Assembly: GCA_002389045.1 (NCBI GenBank)
Contig: DGNS01000017.1
Location: 96,797 to 160,796 of the forward strand
Direction: 5' to 3'
Origin: Thiotrichaceae bacterium UBA4486
GTDB lineage: Bacteria; Pseudomonadota; Gammaproteobacteria; Eutrophobiales; Eutrophobiaceae
Length of the DNA stretch: 64,000 nucleotides
The translations under genes and the position numbers were made by a program. A model generated the notes under the pieces. It saw only the letters and a list, made by a program, of their open reading frames with translations. It did not search any database and had not been told where the DNA came from. Position 1 is the first letter of the stretch; the number at the start of each line of letters is the position of its first letter. This document shows positions 26,315 to 35,844 of this stretch, in pieces.

Positions 26315-26720
26315 AAGCCTTTGCCCAATGTGTATGATTTAAGGGAAATCCCTGTGTATACCGGGAGGTTGGCGGATACCCGGGTAACCGCTGTTCCGCA
26401 CAGCCGTTACCACGATACAGGATTAATCACCGCAATCCGTACGCGCACGGCACGGATAACGGATGGAAAATCGACAAGCCGCGTCTATAATTTTCCGCAT
26501 TCCGGGGTTCCGGCGCCAGTCCGGAACGGAATGCCGGAAGCGACAATCACCGGTTCGCCCCCTGGTCACCGATCAAAACAGACCGAGCCGGTGAAAGTAC
26601 TGGTATTCCCGTCACAGGTCAAGCCTGCAAGCCTTTCAAAGCATTACGAAAGTCGGATTATCCTTAGCCGCGGGCATGCGCTAATATAGCGCCGAATTTT
26701 CGACGACCCGATCTGTAATC
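26315..26720. other. Divergent promoter region between ilvB and proS
   Basis: This 406-base stretch separates two divergent genes and should hold both promoters. I looked for an isoleucine/valine-rich leader peptide before ilvB and found none. An imperfect inverted repeat ATTCCGGGGTTCCGG and CCGGAACGGAATGCCGG lies near 26500-26537. Nothing else stands out. Confidence 0.5.
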
Positions 26721-28439
26721 ATGCGCACTTCCGAATACCTGCTTGCCACTGTGCGGGAAACCCCGGCCGATGTGGAAATTGTCAGCCATCGCCTGATGCT
26801 GCGCGCGGGGATGATCCGCATGCTGGCCGCGGGGATTTACACCTGGCTGCCGATGGGCCTCCGGGTGCTGCGCAAGGTGGAAAACATCGTCCGCGAAGAG
26901 ATGGATCGCGCCGGCGCCCAGGAACTGCTCATGCCCGGCGTGCAGCCGGCTGAACTCTGGCAGGAATCAGGGCGCTGGGAAAAATACGGCCCGGAGTTGC
27001 TGCGGCTACAGGATCGGCATGAACGGGATTTCTGCCTGGGACCGACGCATGAAGAGATCATCACCGACCTGGTGCGCCGGGAGATCCGCAGTTACAAGCA
27101 ACTGCCGGCCAACTTCTATCAAATCCAGACCAAGTTCCGCGATGAAATCCGGCCGCGTTTCGGCATCATGCGGGCACGCGAATTCCTCATGAAAGACGCC
27201 TATTCCTTTCATCTGAGTGAGGACTGCCTGAACCGCACCTATGAAAAAATGTACACGACCTACACCCGGATCTTCACGCGCTTCGGCCTCAATTTCCGCG
27301 CCGTACTGGCCGACAGCGGCAACATCGGCGGCAACCTGTCACACGAGTTTCACGTACTGGCCGATTCCGGCGAAGACCGCATCGCTTTCAGCAGCGCCGG
27401 TGATTTTGCCGCCAACCTGGAAATGACCCCGGCCCCGGCCCCGCAAAGCGGGCGGCCTGCCCCCGACGGCCCCATCACCACCGTGGACACGCCCGGCGTT
27501 CATAGCATCGACGAGGTGTGCACGTTTCTGGAAGTCACCCCGGACCAGTGCCTGAAAACACTGATTGTCGAGGGTAACGACGGCCTGGTGGCTCTGGTCC
27601 TGCGCGGCGACCACGAGTTGAACCGGGTCAAGGCGGAAAAACTGGAGTTGGTGGCCGCACCGCTGAAAATGGCGGACGCCGGCCGTATCGTCAAGGAACT
27701 GGGCTGCAGCCCCGGCTCCATCGGTCCGGTCGGACTGTCCATCCCGGTCATAGCCGATCGCGACGCGGCTGTGATTGCCGATTTTGTCTGTGGCGCGAAC
27801 GAAGACGGCAAACATTACAGCAATGCCAACTGGGCAGTGGATTGCCCGGAACCGGAACCGGCCGATCTGCGCAATGTGAAAAGCGAGGAACCGGCGCCGG
27901 AGGGCGAAGGCACACTCGAGTTAGCGCACGGTATCGAGGTCGGCCATATTTTCCAGCTCGGCACCCGTTACAGCGCCACCATGAAAGCAACCTGCCTGGA
28001 TGAAAGCGGCAGCGCCCGGACCCTGATTATGGGCTGTTACGGTATCGGCGTCTCCCGGGTTGTGGCCGCGGCGATCGAACAGAATCACGACGACAAGGGC
28101 ATCATCTGGCCGACGGCCATCGCGCCGTTTCAAGTGGTGCTGGTGCCCATCAACATGCACAAGTCACAGCGCCTGCGCGAAGCGGCCGAATCGCTCTACC
28201 AGGATCTGCTGCGGACCGGTATAGACGTGCTGTTTGACGATCGAAAAGACCGCCCGGGCGTCATGTTTGCCGACGCCGAGTTGCTCGGCATACCACACCG
28301 CCTGACCTTCAGCGAGCGAGGACTGGACGCCGGAACCATCGAATACAAGGGGCGACGTGACGCGGACAACCAGGACATACCCCTGGATTCGGTGGTCGCC
28401 ATGGTGGCCGGGAAAATCCGGGAAGAACTGGCTGAATAG
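26721..28439 (+). CDS. proS: Prolyl-tRNA synthetase
   Basis: A 572-residue class II aminoacyl-tRNA synthetase of the bacterial type. Motif 2 is seen in the FRDEIRPRFGIMRAREFLMKD region (near residue 140), the INS editing domain that removes misacylated alanine fills about 225-400, motif 3 is seen in GCYGIGVSR near 437, and the anticodon-binding domain ends the protein. It is transcribed alone, divergent from the ilv genes. The last codons form the left arm of a long palindrome. Confidence 0.97.
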   Translation: MRTSEYLLATVRETPADVEIVSHRLMLRAGMIRMLAAGIYTWLPMGLRVLRKVENIVREEMDRAGAQELLMPGVQPAELWQESGRWEKYGPELLRLQDRHERDFCLGPTHEEIITDLVRREIRSYKQLPANFYQIQTKFRDEIRPRFGIMRAREFLMKDAYSFHLSEDCLNRTYEKMYTTYTRIFTRFGLNFRAVLADSGNIGGNLSHEFHVLADSGEDRIAFSSAGDFAANLEMTPAPAPQSGRPAPDGPITTVDTPGVHSIDEVCTFLEVTPDQCLKTLIVEGNDGLVALVLRGDHELNRVKAEKLELVAAPLKMADAGRIVKELGCSPGSIGPVGLSIPVIADRDAAVIADFVCGANEDGKHYSNANWAVDCPEPEPADLRNVKSEEPAPEGEGTLELAHGIEVGHIFQLGTRYSATMKATCLDESGSARTLIMGCYGIGVSRVVAAAIEQNHDDKGIIWPTAIAPFQVVLVPINMHKSQRLREAAESLYQDLLRTGIDVLFDDRKDRPGVMFADAELLGIPHRLTFSERGLDAGTIEYKGRRDADNQDIPLDSVVAMVAGKIREELAE

Positions 28440-28524
28440 CTGTTGCGATTTTAATCAATCAGCCCAGGACCAAGGTTGTGGGATTGATTTCGAACTACAG
28501 CGGAATATGCAACAGCTATTCAGC
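28431..28524. repeat. Nested palindrome between proS and the acylphosphatase gene
   Basis: Perfect 16-base arms at 28431-28446 and 28509-28524 (GCTGAATAGCTGTTGC and its complement) enclose a second inverted pair, AATCAATC with CCCA at 28453-28466 and TGGGATTGATT at 28479-28489. The left arm includes the last codons and stop of proS. It lies between convergent genes and could serve as a bidirectional terminator, though no T-runs are seen. Confidence 0.85.
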
Positions 28525-28536
28525 GGATACGAATGA

Positions 28537-28827
28537 TCAGAAACTGATTGAAAAGTCGGCGAATTCGACCACATCCACGGCGGCGGCCCTGACCGAGGTA
28601 ACCCGGGCCATGGGCGGACCCTGGTGCAGCCAGCGATGCAGGGTCTCGATGGCGGCCGGATCGCCGCTGGCATAGACCTCGACGTCACCGTCAGCCAGAT
28701 TTTTTACCCAGCCCCTGAGGTCCAGACGCCTGGCCTCCTCTACCGTGGCGTTGCGAAAACAGACGCCCTGGACCCGGCCCGAGACGCGGAAATTCATCGC
28801 TTTGACATGTTCTGTGGTACTGCTCAT
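28537..28827 (-). CDS. acyP: Acylphosphatase
   Basis: A 96-residue small enzyme that hydrolyses acyl phosphates. The conserved segment VSGRVQGVCFRNATVEEARRL holds the catalytic Arg of the VQGVCFR motif, and the catalytic Asn lies in GWVKNLADG. I used the ATG at 28827 (MSSTTEHVK), which leaves the usual short N-terminus; the frame extends 13 codons further. It converges on proS. Confidence 0.92.
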   Translation of the reverse strand: MSSTTEHVKAMNFRVSGRVQGVCFRNATVEEARRLDLRGWVKNLADGDVEVYASGDPAAIETLHRWLHQGPPMARVTSVRAAAVDVVEFADFSISF

Positions 28828-29020
28828 GGTCCTGACCCATTGTAAATTGAATGTCCGGGTTCTCAAGTCCAGCCGGATTATGTCGCTTCTAAATCTTATA
28901 AATCAATACAATATCCACTACACTGCAGATTACGCAGAAATGAATGCTGATTCGGACACTGGCTTGCCGGAGCGTTCATTATGATAACAACAAGCGTGTT
29001 CGACTTCAGGAAACCCGTAT

Positions 29021-30616
29021 ATGAGTGACCACGACGTAATCCCGATGCGCAAGGGCAGCGGGACTGAAAAAGTCATTGATACCCGCCCGATGATCATCGA
29101 GGAGTGGCTGGAGACCCTGCCCTACGTCGACTTTGACCGCACCACGAGCCTTTTGCTCAAGGCCCTCAAGGCCAGCAACCAGGTCAGCATCAAACCCTCG
29201 CAGCGGGTTGAACTGATCGCGCTTTACAACCGGCCCTACCAGTACTATCTCGAATCCCAGGTCAAAATGGGTGCGCAGCACACGCTGCAGAGCATTGAAA
29301 CCGTACAGAAACAATCGCTGCCAATGAAACAGCTGGCCGCCAGTCTCAGTCGCGCCTGCCGCATCGCCATCGAGGAAACCCTGAAGAAGAAAACCCTGTG
29401 GATGCAGAGCAAGCCGCCGCTGGATGCGATCCTTATGGCCATGAATTACCTCTCGCACCTGCTGATTTTCACGTACCTGGAATACTCGCCGACGCCCCGG
29501 CATGTCTGGAAGGAAATCAACTTCCTGTATGACTTTACCGAGAGCATAGGCCAGCACAACACCGTGGTCAGCGAGATCAGCGAGGAACGCGAGCGGGAAA
29601 AGTTTTCCGTCGAACACGCTTACAAACGCATCGTGCTAACCTCCATGGTGGACCCGCATCACCTGCCATTCGGCGCCGTCTGGGAGGTGTTTACCCAGCT
29701 CAAGACCTGGGCGGAATCCAGCACCATCGGACCCTTTGAGGATCTGCAAAATCCCAGCGGCTATTTCGTGGTCGATCTCAGGAACGACTTCGCCCCGGTG
29801 GCCTATTCCAAGTTCAACAAAAACCTGGCAAAGAACCGGGAAATCAGGCTCATCAATGCCTGCGCCCTGCAGAATTTCGTTATCAAACAACTGGCCAGGG
29901 CGAGGGCGGGCCAGCCGCTCGATGAGGGAATTGTGCTGACCTCATATACGGCGAAATCGCTGCTCGAGCAGTTATCCCGGTCCTGGGGATTGCCGCCGAA
30001 GCGGTATTTCAAACGCCAGCCAAAGTCGGGCAACGTCAAACTCACCCATGGCTTGAACTCGACGTTTTACTACATGAACGGTAAGCAGCATTTCATCGCC
30101 AATGACGATATCAATGCCCGTGATGATGAGATCGACGTTATGAACACCTCCGGGGCGCAACGCATACATTACGCGGAAGAGGAATGGGAACTGGTGGACC
30201 AGGGCGCCGGTGGTTTTGCCGTGCTCAGAAACATCAAGCCCGGCAGCCCGGTACGTGTCGGGGATCTGGTCGGCATCGAAACCCGCGGCAAGGGGGGTGA
30301 GAAAGACTGGATGCTGGGTGTGATCCGCTGGCTCATGATCACCCAATCCCGGGTCTACAAGATGGGGATCCAGTCGCTCAGCACCAACGCCAGGACGGTC
30401 GCGATCAGGCAACCCGGCGATCGTGAATACCGCCGCGCATTCATCCTGCTCGACCAGACCAGTGGCTGTGATGCCGCTATCATCACCGGCCGCGGCGCCT
30501 ATGAGAAAGATCAGTCCATTGAAATGCAGGTGGACCACGAGACAAAACGGCTGCTCGCCTGCGACATCAAGGAAGCCACCTCGCTATTTGAATACTTCGG
30601 CGTCAATTACGGTTAA
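29021..30616 (+). CDS. Large protein with C-terminal PilZ-like domain
   Basis: A 531-residue cytoplasmic protein with a good AGGAAA ribosome-binding site. The first 330 residues are helical and resemble nothing I can name. The last 150 residues look like a PilZ-type beta barrel: DQGAGGFAVL (residues 401-410) fits the D/NxSxxG motif, then VRVGDLVGIETRG and WMLGVIRWLM follow. The family's RxxxR motif is not evident in front of it, so cyclic di-GMP binding is unproven. Similar 500-600-residue proteins occur in beta- and gammaproteobacteria without known function. It stands alone between acyP and yihY. Confidence 0.6.
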   Translation: MSDHDVIPMRKGSGTEKVIDTRPMIIEEWLETLPYVDFDRTTSLLLKALKASNQVSIKPSQRVELIALYNRPYQYYLESQVKMGAQHTLQSIETVQKQSLPMKQLAASLSRACRIAIEETLKKKTLWMQSKPPLDAILMAMNYLSHLLIFTYLEYSPTPRHVWKEINFLYDFTESIGQHNTVVSEISEEREREKFSVEHAYKRIVLTSMVDPHHLPFGAVWEVFTQLKTWAESSTIGPFEDLQNPSGYFVVDLRNDFAPVAYSKFNKNLAKNREIRLINACALQNFVIKQLARARAGQPLDEGIVLTSYTAKSLLEQLSRSWGLPPKRYFKRQPKSGNVKLTHGLNSTFYYMNGKQHFIANDDINARDDEIDVMNTSGAQRIHYAEEEWELVDQGAGGFAVLRNIKPGSPVRVGDLVGIETRGKGGEKDWMLGVIRWLMITQSRVYKMGIQSLSTNARTVAIRQPGDREYRRAFILLDQTSGCDAAIITGRGAYEKDQSIEMQVDHETKRLLACDIKEATSLFEYFGVNYG

Positions 30617-30644
30617 AAATAATTTGCCGGGGTTTTCGGCACTG

Positions 30645-31910
30645 TCAGGATTTACTGACGTCCACTTCCTTCAGTAAATCAGCCAGACTCGTGGACAGCA
30701 CCTCGTCCATTCCGCTCCGGTAACTGTCGAAGAGTGAGGTCAGGGAAGCCTCCCACGGATCGCCGTCGACGAGCCGGTCGCGGTTGAATAATTTACACGG
30801 TAATAACCTGTGCAGATCGGCCACACTGACATCGTCCATGTCACGGCTCAGCATGTATTGTCCGCCGGACGTGCGACGGACACAGCGGCCCTGCTGGAGG
30901 ATATCCAGTATTTCGGTAATGCGGTTCTGGGGCAGGCGGACGCCTTTTCGTTTCAACGCCTGCACGGATAACGCATCACCCCGTTTCTGCGCCAGCCACA
31001 ATTCACCAATGATGCGGTAGACATGGGTCAAATCCCAGTCGCTGACTGACCCGTTAATAAGATCCTGCCGGTCAAAATTCGAAAGGCAGTAGTTGATATG
31101 CGCCCCGAGGATCAGCACCACCCATGACAGGTAGATCCAGATCAGGAAAATCGGAATGACAGCAATGGCACCGTAGATGGCCTGGTAGGAGGGCATGGCG
31201 GTGACATAAATACCAAAACCGAATTTGGCAAGTTCAAAAAGTATGGCCGCAATGATCCCGCTAATCAGGGCGTGGCGCTTGTTGACATAACAATTTGGCA
31301 CCAGGATATAGAGCAGGGTAAAAGCAATCGAGGTCGATATAAACGGCATAATGCGCAACAACCGGGCTTTCAGACTGAAAGCCGAGTAAACATCGTCGAG
31401 GAGCGGTAGTGATAACAGGTAGGAAGTGGACACCAGACCCACACCCACCAGTAATGGCCCCAGGGTAAGCACCGCCCAGTAGACCAGGAAACTCGCCAGT
31501 GGATTGCGCCGGGATTTCACATGCCAGACCTTGTTCAGGGCATCATCAATGGTCGCAATCAACATCAACGCAATCAGCACCAGCACCAGCGTACCCGTAA
31601 ATGTCAGTTGTCTGGCCTTCTCGGAAAATGCCAGCAGGGATTGCGCAATGGCGTCACTGAATGCCGGAACAAAATTACTGAACATAAACGACTGGATCTC
31701 GCTGCTGAGTTTTTCAAACACCGGCAGACCGCCGATAAAGCCGAACATGACCGTGAACAGGGGCACCAGGGAGAGCAGCGTGACATAAGCCAGCGAGGAG
31801 GCCGTCTGCAATCCGCGCTGCTCGATAAAACGCCGCCAGAGAAACCGGCAGAAGTGCAGCAACCAGGTAAGCGCATTCAGCAGGCGTTCTTTCACTGTGT
31901 TATTTGACAT
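30645..31910 (-). CDS. YihY family inner membrane protein
   Basis: A 421-residue protein whose first 290 residues carry six membrane segments and the YihY signatures RGLQTASSLAYVTLLSLVPLF and IWIYLSWVVLILGAHINY. The cytoplasmic C-terminal part (about 290-421) resembles a winged-helix region and is present in longer family members. The family was once annotated as ribonuclease BN, which is not correct; its real function is unknown. It converges with the PilZ-like gene and diverges from arsC. Confidence 0.9.
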   Translation of the reverse strand: MSNNTVKERLLNALTWLLHFCRFLWRRFIEQRGLQTASSLAYVTLLSLVPLFTVMFGFIGGLPVFEKLSSEIQSFMFSNFVPAFSDAIAQSLLAFSEKARQLTFTGTLVLVLIALMLIATIDDALNKVWHVKSRRNPLASFLVYWAVLTLGPLLVGVGLVSTSYLLSLPLLDDVYSAFSLKARLLRIMPFISTSIAFTLLYILVPNCYVNKRHALISGIIAAILFELAKFGFGIYVTAMPSYQAIYGAIAVIPIFLIWIYLSWVVLILGAHINYCLSNFDRQDLINGSVSDWDLTHVYRIIGELWLAQKRGDALSVQALKRKGVRLPQNRITEILDILQQGRCVRRTSGGQYMLSRDMDDVSVADLHRLLPCKLFNRDRLVDGDPWEASLTSLFDSYRSGMDEVLSTSLADLLKEVDVSKS

Positions 31911-32010
31911 AAGTGATTACCTTCGCTGGTTTCAGGGCCGCTCTGTTCATTTCATTCGCATTGCTGGTTATACTCAATTCCATACGTCAATAACGGACAG
32001 GATTAAAGGC

Positions 32011-32358
32011 ATGAATGTCACCATATATCACAATCCCCGCTGCTCCAAATCCAGACAGACGCTGGTGTTGTTACAGGATCGCAATTTCGAACCTGAGATT
32101 ATTGAATACCTGAAAACCCCTCCCGACAAGGCAACTCTGAAAAGCATTCTGAAAAAGCTCGGGCTTTCCGCACGACAACTGATACGTACCGGCGAATCGG
32201 CCTACACTGAAAACAACCTTGATGATGACAGCCTGGATGAGGATCAGTTGATCGAGGCCATGATCGCCAATCCGATACTGATCGAACGCCCCATTGTGCT
32301 GGCCAACGACCGCGCCGCCATTGGCCGTCCGCCGGAAAGCGTACTCGATATTCTGTGA
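32011..32358 (+). CDS. arsC: Arsenate reductase, glutaredoxin-dependent ArsC type
   Basis: A 115-residue thioredoxin-fold protein. The catalytic Cys11 lies in HNPRCSKSRQ, and the downstream IERPIVLANDRAAIGRPPE matches the arsenate-binding region of ArsC rather than Spx. It reduces arsenate to arsenite with glutaredoxin. No ars repressor or efflux pump is beside it, so this is the single housekeeping copy commonly found near wrbA. The ATG at 32011 begins at the conserved N-terminus; the open frame upstream is unsupported. Confidence 0.93.
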   Translation: MNVTIYHNPRCSKSRQTLVLLQDRNFEPEIIEYLKTPPDKATLKSILKKLGLSARQLIRTGESAYTENNLDDDSLDEDQLIEAMIANPILIERPIVLANDRAAIGRPPESVLDIL

Positions 32359-32364
32359 ACCTCC

Positions 32365-32964
32365 ATGGCTGAGATTCTTGTACTTTATTACAGCCGCTAC
32401 GGCAACGTGGCGGAAATGGCGCGCCTGGTTGCGCGTGGCGTGGAGTCGGTCGCCGGTTGCAGCGCCCGCCTGCGCACGGTGCCTGCCGTCAGTGCGGATC
32501 ATGAGGCCGGCGCCGGTGATATTCCCGATACCGGCCCGCCTTACGCCAGTTTCGAGGATCTGAAAGACTGCGACGGGCTGGCCATGGGCAGCCCTACCCG
32601 CTTCGGTAACATGGCCGCGGCCCTGAAATATTTTCTCGATGGCACCACCGATCTCTGGCTGAGCGGCGCGATGATCAACAAGCCGGCCTGTGTGTTTACC
32701 TCCACCGCGAGCCTGCACGGCGGCCAGGAAACAACCCTGTTATCGATGATGCTGCCGCTGATGCATCACGGCATGATCGTGGCGGGACTGCCCTACAGTG
32801 AGCCGGATGTCGCCACCACCCGCTCCGGTGGCACTCCGTACGGCCCGACCCATGTGGCCGGCGCAGACAGCACGACGCCGATCACCGACGAGGAAAACCG
32901 CCTCTGTCAGGCCATGGGCAAACGCATCGCGGAACTGGCCAAGCGGTTGAAACAGACCGCCTAA
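32365..32964 (+). CDS. wrbA: NAD(P)H:quinone oxidoreductase, WrbA type
   Basis: A 199-residue flavodoxin-like enzyme that reduces quinones by two electrons. The FMN phosphate loop is seen as YYSRYGNVAEMA (residues 9-20), and the later SPTRFGNMAAALKYFLD and TSTASLHGGQETTLLSM segments are typical of WrbA. It follows arsC by 6 bases and is co-transcribed. Its stop overlaps the stop of hda by 4 bases from the other strand. Confidence 0.94.
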   Translation: MAEILVLYYSRYGNVAEMARLVARGVESVAGCSARLRTVPAVSADHEAGAGDIPDTGPPYASFEDLKDCDGLAMGSPTRFGNMAAALKYFLDGTTDLWLSGAMINKPACVFTSTASLHGGQETTLLSMMLPLMHHGMIVAGLPYSEPDVATTRSGGTPYGPTHVAGADSTTPITDEENRLCQAMGKRIAELAKRLKQTA

Positions 32965-33683
32965 TCACTGTTCCCGGCCAACAGGCTGCTGACGAAGGGT
33001 ACGGTGATCCTGCGCTGCTCCGATAACGAAGCGGAATCGATGCGATCCAGCAAAGCCAGCAGTGAATGCAAATCACGGCTGCTGCGGCTCATCATGTACT
33101 GCACGACTTCCCCGGACAGCTTGAATCCTCGAGCCTCGGCGCGCCGTTGCAAGAGGCGGATTTTCTCATCATCCGCCAGGGGCTGTAACTGGTAGACCAG
33201 CCCCCATGCGAGCCGTGATTTCAGATCCTCGAGTTGAAACTCCAGCGCTCGCGGATTGCCACGAAGCGCAAATAGCATGATGTTGCCCTGGTCATGCATG
33301 CGGTTGAAGAGGTGAAACAGCGCCTCTTCCCAGTGTCTGTGGCCACAGATTTCATCAAGGTCATCGATGCATACCAGGCGCATCTGATCGAGGCCTTCAA
33401 GCACGGAAACCGGGTGTGCGGCAAACAGTTTCAGGGGGACATAGGCCGCCGTCATACCGGTCTCCGCGGCCCGCCGGCAGGTCGCCTGCAGCAGATGACT
33501 TTTACCACTGCCGTGATCGCCCCACAGAACCACTGATCGCCCCTGCACGCCCGCCGCCGTCTGTTGCAACAGGGCCTGGACTTCCTCGTTCTCACCGGTG
33601 AGATACAGATCAAAATCCAGGGGCTCAAACTGCGTAAACGGCAGCGGGATCTGTTGGCCGAAACCGGCTTCGTCCGGGATCAT
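32961..33683 (-). CDS. hda: DnaA regulatory inactivator Hda
   Basis: A 240-residue AAA+ protein homologous to the DnaA ATPase domain. The Walker A motif is GDHGSGKSHLL (near residue 55), Walker B is CIDDLDEI (near 105), and the N-terminal QQIPLPF clamp-binding motif (residues 9-15) needed to contact the DNA polymerase sliding clamp is present. With the clamp it converts DnaA-ATP to DnaA-ADP after initiation. It overlaps the permease gene by 4 bases (ATGA). Confidence 0.95.
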   Translation of the reverse strand: MIPDEAGFGQQIPLPFTQFEPLDFDLYLTGENEEVQALLQQTAAGVQGRSVVLWGDHGSGKSHLLQATCRRAAETGMTAAYVPLKLFAAHPVSVLEGLDQMRLVCIDDLDEICGHRHWEEALFHLFNRMHDQGNIMLFALRGNPRALEFQLEDLKSRLAWGLVYQLQPLADDEKIRLLQRRAEARGFKLSGEVVQYMMSRSSRDLHSLLALLDRIDSASLSEQRRITVPFVSSLLAGNSD

Positions 33684-34735
33684 GGTGTGTAAAAGTCGCT
33701 TTCCTTGTATTCGTCGTGCGCATGCCGCAGCAATACAACGATGACGGCGGCCACGGGCAATGCCAGCAGAATACCGATGAAACCGAACAACTGGCCGCCG
33801 GCCATGACCGCGAAAATCACGGCCACGGGATGCAAACCGATGCGATCACCGACCAGCAACGGTGACAGCACCATGCCTTCGACAGCCTGGCCGACCCCGA
33901 AAACAATAGCTATATAAACAAGATGGATCACGTCCTGGAATTGCATGAAGGCCGCTACACCGGCAATCACCAGGCCGACAATCACCCCCAGATAGGGTAC
34001 GAAACTGACCAGTCCGGCGAGCATGCCGATCAATAATGCAAACTCAAGACCGACAATCCACAATCCGACGGAATACAGCACGCCCTGACCCAGCATGACC
34101 AGCAGTTGCCCGTGCAGAAATTCGCCCAGCACCTGGTCACATTCCCGGGCCAGCATGGTCACTGTCTTTTCGTATCTGCGTGGCAGCAGGTCATGAACCT
34201 TGCGGACGATATCATCCCAGTCCCGCAGCAGGTAAAAGGTCACCACCGGCACCAGCAATACAAAAGTGAGTATTGCAACGAGGGCCTGCCCTGAATCCGT
34301 GATTTGCAACAGCACCCGGGATAACAGGCCGCCGATGTCCTTCCAGTTCTCCGTCAATGCCGATCTGACCTGGTCCATGTCGATCTGGCTGATATGCACA
34401 CCGGTCTTGCCGGCGATAAAAGGCAACAGGGTTTGCTGTGACCAGTTCAGAATCTCCGGTATACGGGCGATGAATTTGACCAGTTGATCCTGCAACATGG
34501 GCAACAGGATCAAAAGCCCGATAACAAAGACAATAAGTAGCAGGGTAAAAACAATCACCACCGCCAGCGTCCGCGAAACCCTGCGCGCCTCGATGCGATC
34601 GACGATCGGGTCACACAGATACGCCAGCAGGGCGCTGAGGGCGAAGGGGGTTAATACCGGGGCCAGCAAATACAGCAGCCACCCGGTCAGCGCCAGGCTG
34701 ACGAACAGCAACCATTTCTGGGCATCGCTGATCAT
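33680..34735 (-). CDS. AI-2E/PerM family membrane protein
   Basis: A 351-residue protein with about eight membrane segments and the family arrangement: two N-terminal helices, a cytoplasmic or periplasmic loop, and the conserved LVSFVPYLGVIVGLVIAG and LVGDRIGLHPVAVIFAVMAGGQLFGFIGILLALP segments. Family members are described as putative permeases or AI-2 exporters and some act as Na+/H+ antiporters; the substrate here cannot be told. It is encoded directly before hda, an arrangement common in gammaproteobacteria. Confidence 0.93.
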   Translation of the reverse strand: MISDAQKWLLFVSLALTGWLLYLLAPVLTPFALSALLAYLCDPIVDRIEARRVSRTLAVVIVFTLLLIVFVIGLLILLPMLQDQLVKFIARIPEILNWSQQTLLPFIAGKTGVHISQIDMDQVRSALTENWKDIGGLLSRVLLQITDSGQALVAILTFVLLVPVVTFYLLRDWDDIVRKVHDLLPRRYEKTVTMLARECDQVLGEFLHGQLLVMLGQGVLYSVGLWIVGLEFALLIGMLAGLVSFVPYLGVIVGLVIAGVAAFMQFQDVIHLVYIAIVFGVGQAVEGMVLSPLLVGDRIGLHPVAVIFAVMAGGQLFGFIGILLALPVAAVIVVLLRHAHDEYKESDFYTP

Positions 34736-34736
34736 G

Positions 34737-35768
34737 TCATGGCAATAACCGGTATTCGCCGCTATTGCCGGCCGGTTGCAACACCCGGCCGAGGACCAGG
34801 GCCTGGTGCAGCGTATTCACGTCGCCGCGGGTGGATAACACATAGATGATACGTTCGGAGTCCAGGCTTTTCACGTTCACGGAGGAGACCAGGTTCAGGG
34901 ATTCAAGATAACTGACCGTACGGGCATAACGCGCAAAACTGTCGACGCCGGTGACGCTGATCTCCCGGATGTTCTCGGAAGCAAACCCCTGCTGCTGGGC
35001 ATACGCCGCTGCCAGTTGATCGGCGAGCCCCTCCATGCCTTCACCAAGTACCGTCTCGATACTGTCGCCGGCACTGCTCCACTGCCTGGGTTGTCCCTGG
35101 ATAATCGCCAGCCAGCGTGCCTCCCAGAGACCAGATGCCGTGGCCATGACCGCGCCGGCGAGAATCGCGTCCGGCTGGTAGCGTTCCGATGCCTGTATTA
35201 ATGGTTCCTCGAACCCGCCAATGACATCATCGGTCCTGATCGCCGCGGCATCCTGCAGATCATACAGCGGTGTGATAAAGGGGATTCCCCGCGCCGACGC
35301 CTGCTCCTGCAGCGCGGTGAAGTAGCGGGAATTCGCATCCAGGCTGGCGAAGCGTTGTCCGAGATCATCGCGGATCACCAGCCAGATCAGCGTGGACGGC
35401 CGCTCCTGGCTCCACACCGGTATATTGTATTCACGCATGCCATTATCAATGCCGCGGGCATCGAAACGCACCCACAGGCGCAAGCGGGTCTGCCCTTCCT
35501 CCCCGGCACTGCGATACTCGTATTGTTGCAGCAGTTGATCCGCGCGTGCCTGCAGTTCACTGACGCCGTAAATGCCGGCGGCATTACGATCACCTGTCAG
35601 CTTGACCATGACCTGGAGCAGGGCGGCGCGAATGGCGGTTGCGCGGGCTCCGGCTGACTGATCGGCGACAGGCACCTCGGCCTGGTACAGGTTGGTAACA
35701 GTCACCGCGTGGGACACGGGCGGGCATGCTGTGAACAGGAATAACACCAATAGGTAAATACGCTTCAT
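34737..35768 (-). CDS. DUF2066 domain protein, secreted
   Basis: A 343-residue protein with a signal peptide (about residues 1-21), then the DUF2066 region with LYQAEVPVADQSAGARATAIRAALLQVMVKLTGD. The family is found in gammaproteobacteria beside perM, hda and purM, as here, but has no known function. It starts 77 bases from the divergent purM gene and stops one base before the permease gene. It is expected in the periplasm. Confidence 0.88.
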   Translation of the reverse strand: MKRIYLLVLFLFTACPPVSHAVTVTNLYQAEVPVADQSAGARATAIRAALLQVMVKLTGDRNAAGIYGVSELQARADQLLQQYEYRSAGEEGQTRLRLWVRFDARGIDNGMREYNIPVWSQERPSTLIWLVIRDDLGQRFASLDANSRYFTALQEQASARGIPFITPLYDLQDAAAIRTDDVIGGFEEPLIQASERYQPDAILAGAVMATASGLWEARWLAIIQGQPRQWSSAGDSIETVLGEGMEGLADQLAAAYAQQQGFASENIREISVTGVDSFARYARTVSYLESLNLVSSVNVKSLDSERIIYVLSTRGDVNTLHQALVLGRVLQPAGNSGEYRLLP

Positions 35769-35844
35769 ACGGCGGCAAGCTATGCGAGTGGCCGGGGCAA
35801 GTCAAGAATTGCGGTAACCCGGTCCGCTCTATAACATTGCCGGC

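Noticed and set aside
26321..26689. A plus-strand frame of 122 codons between ilvB and proS
   Set aside because: It has no ribosome-binding site, an unnatural composition and lies in a divergent promoter region. It is most likely chance.
26315..26720. A possible ilv attenuator leader
   Set aside because: I looked on the minus strand for an Ile/Val/Leu-rich short frame upstream of ilvB and found only a frame rich in Arg and Cys, so there is no support.
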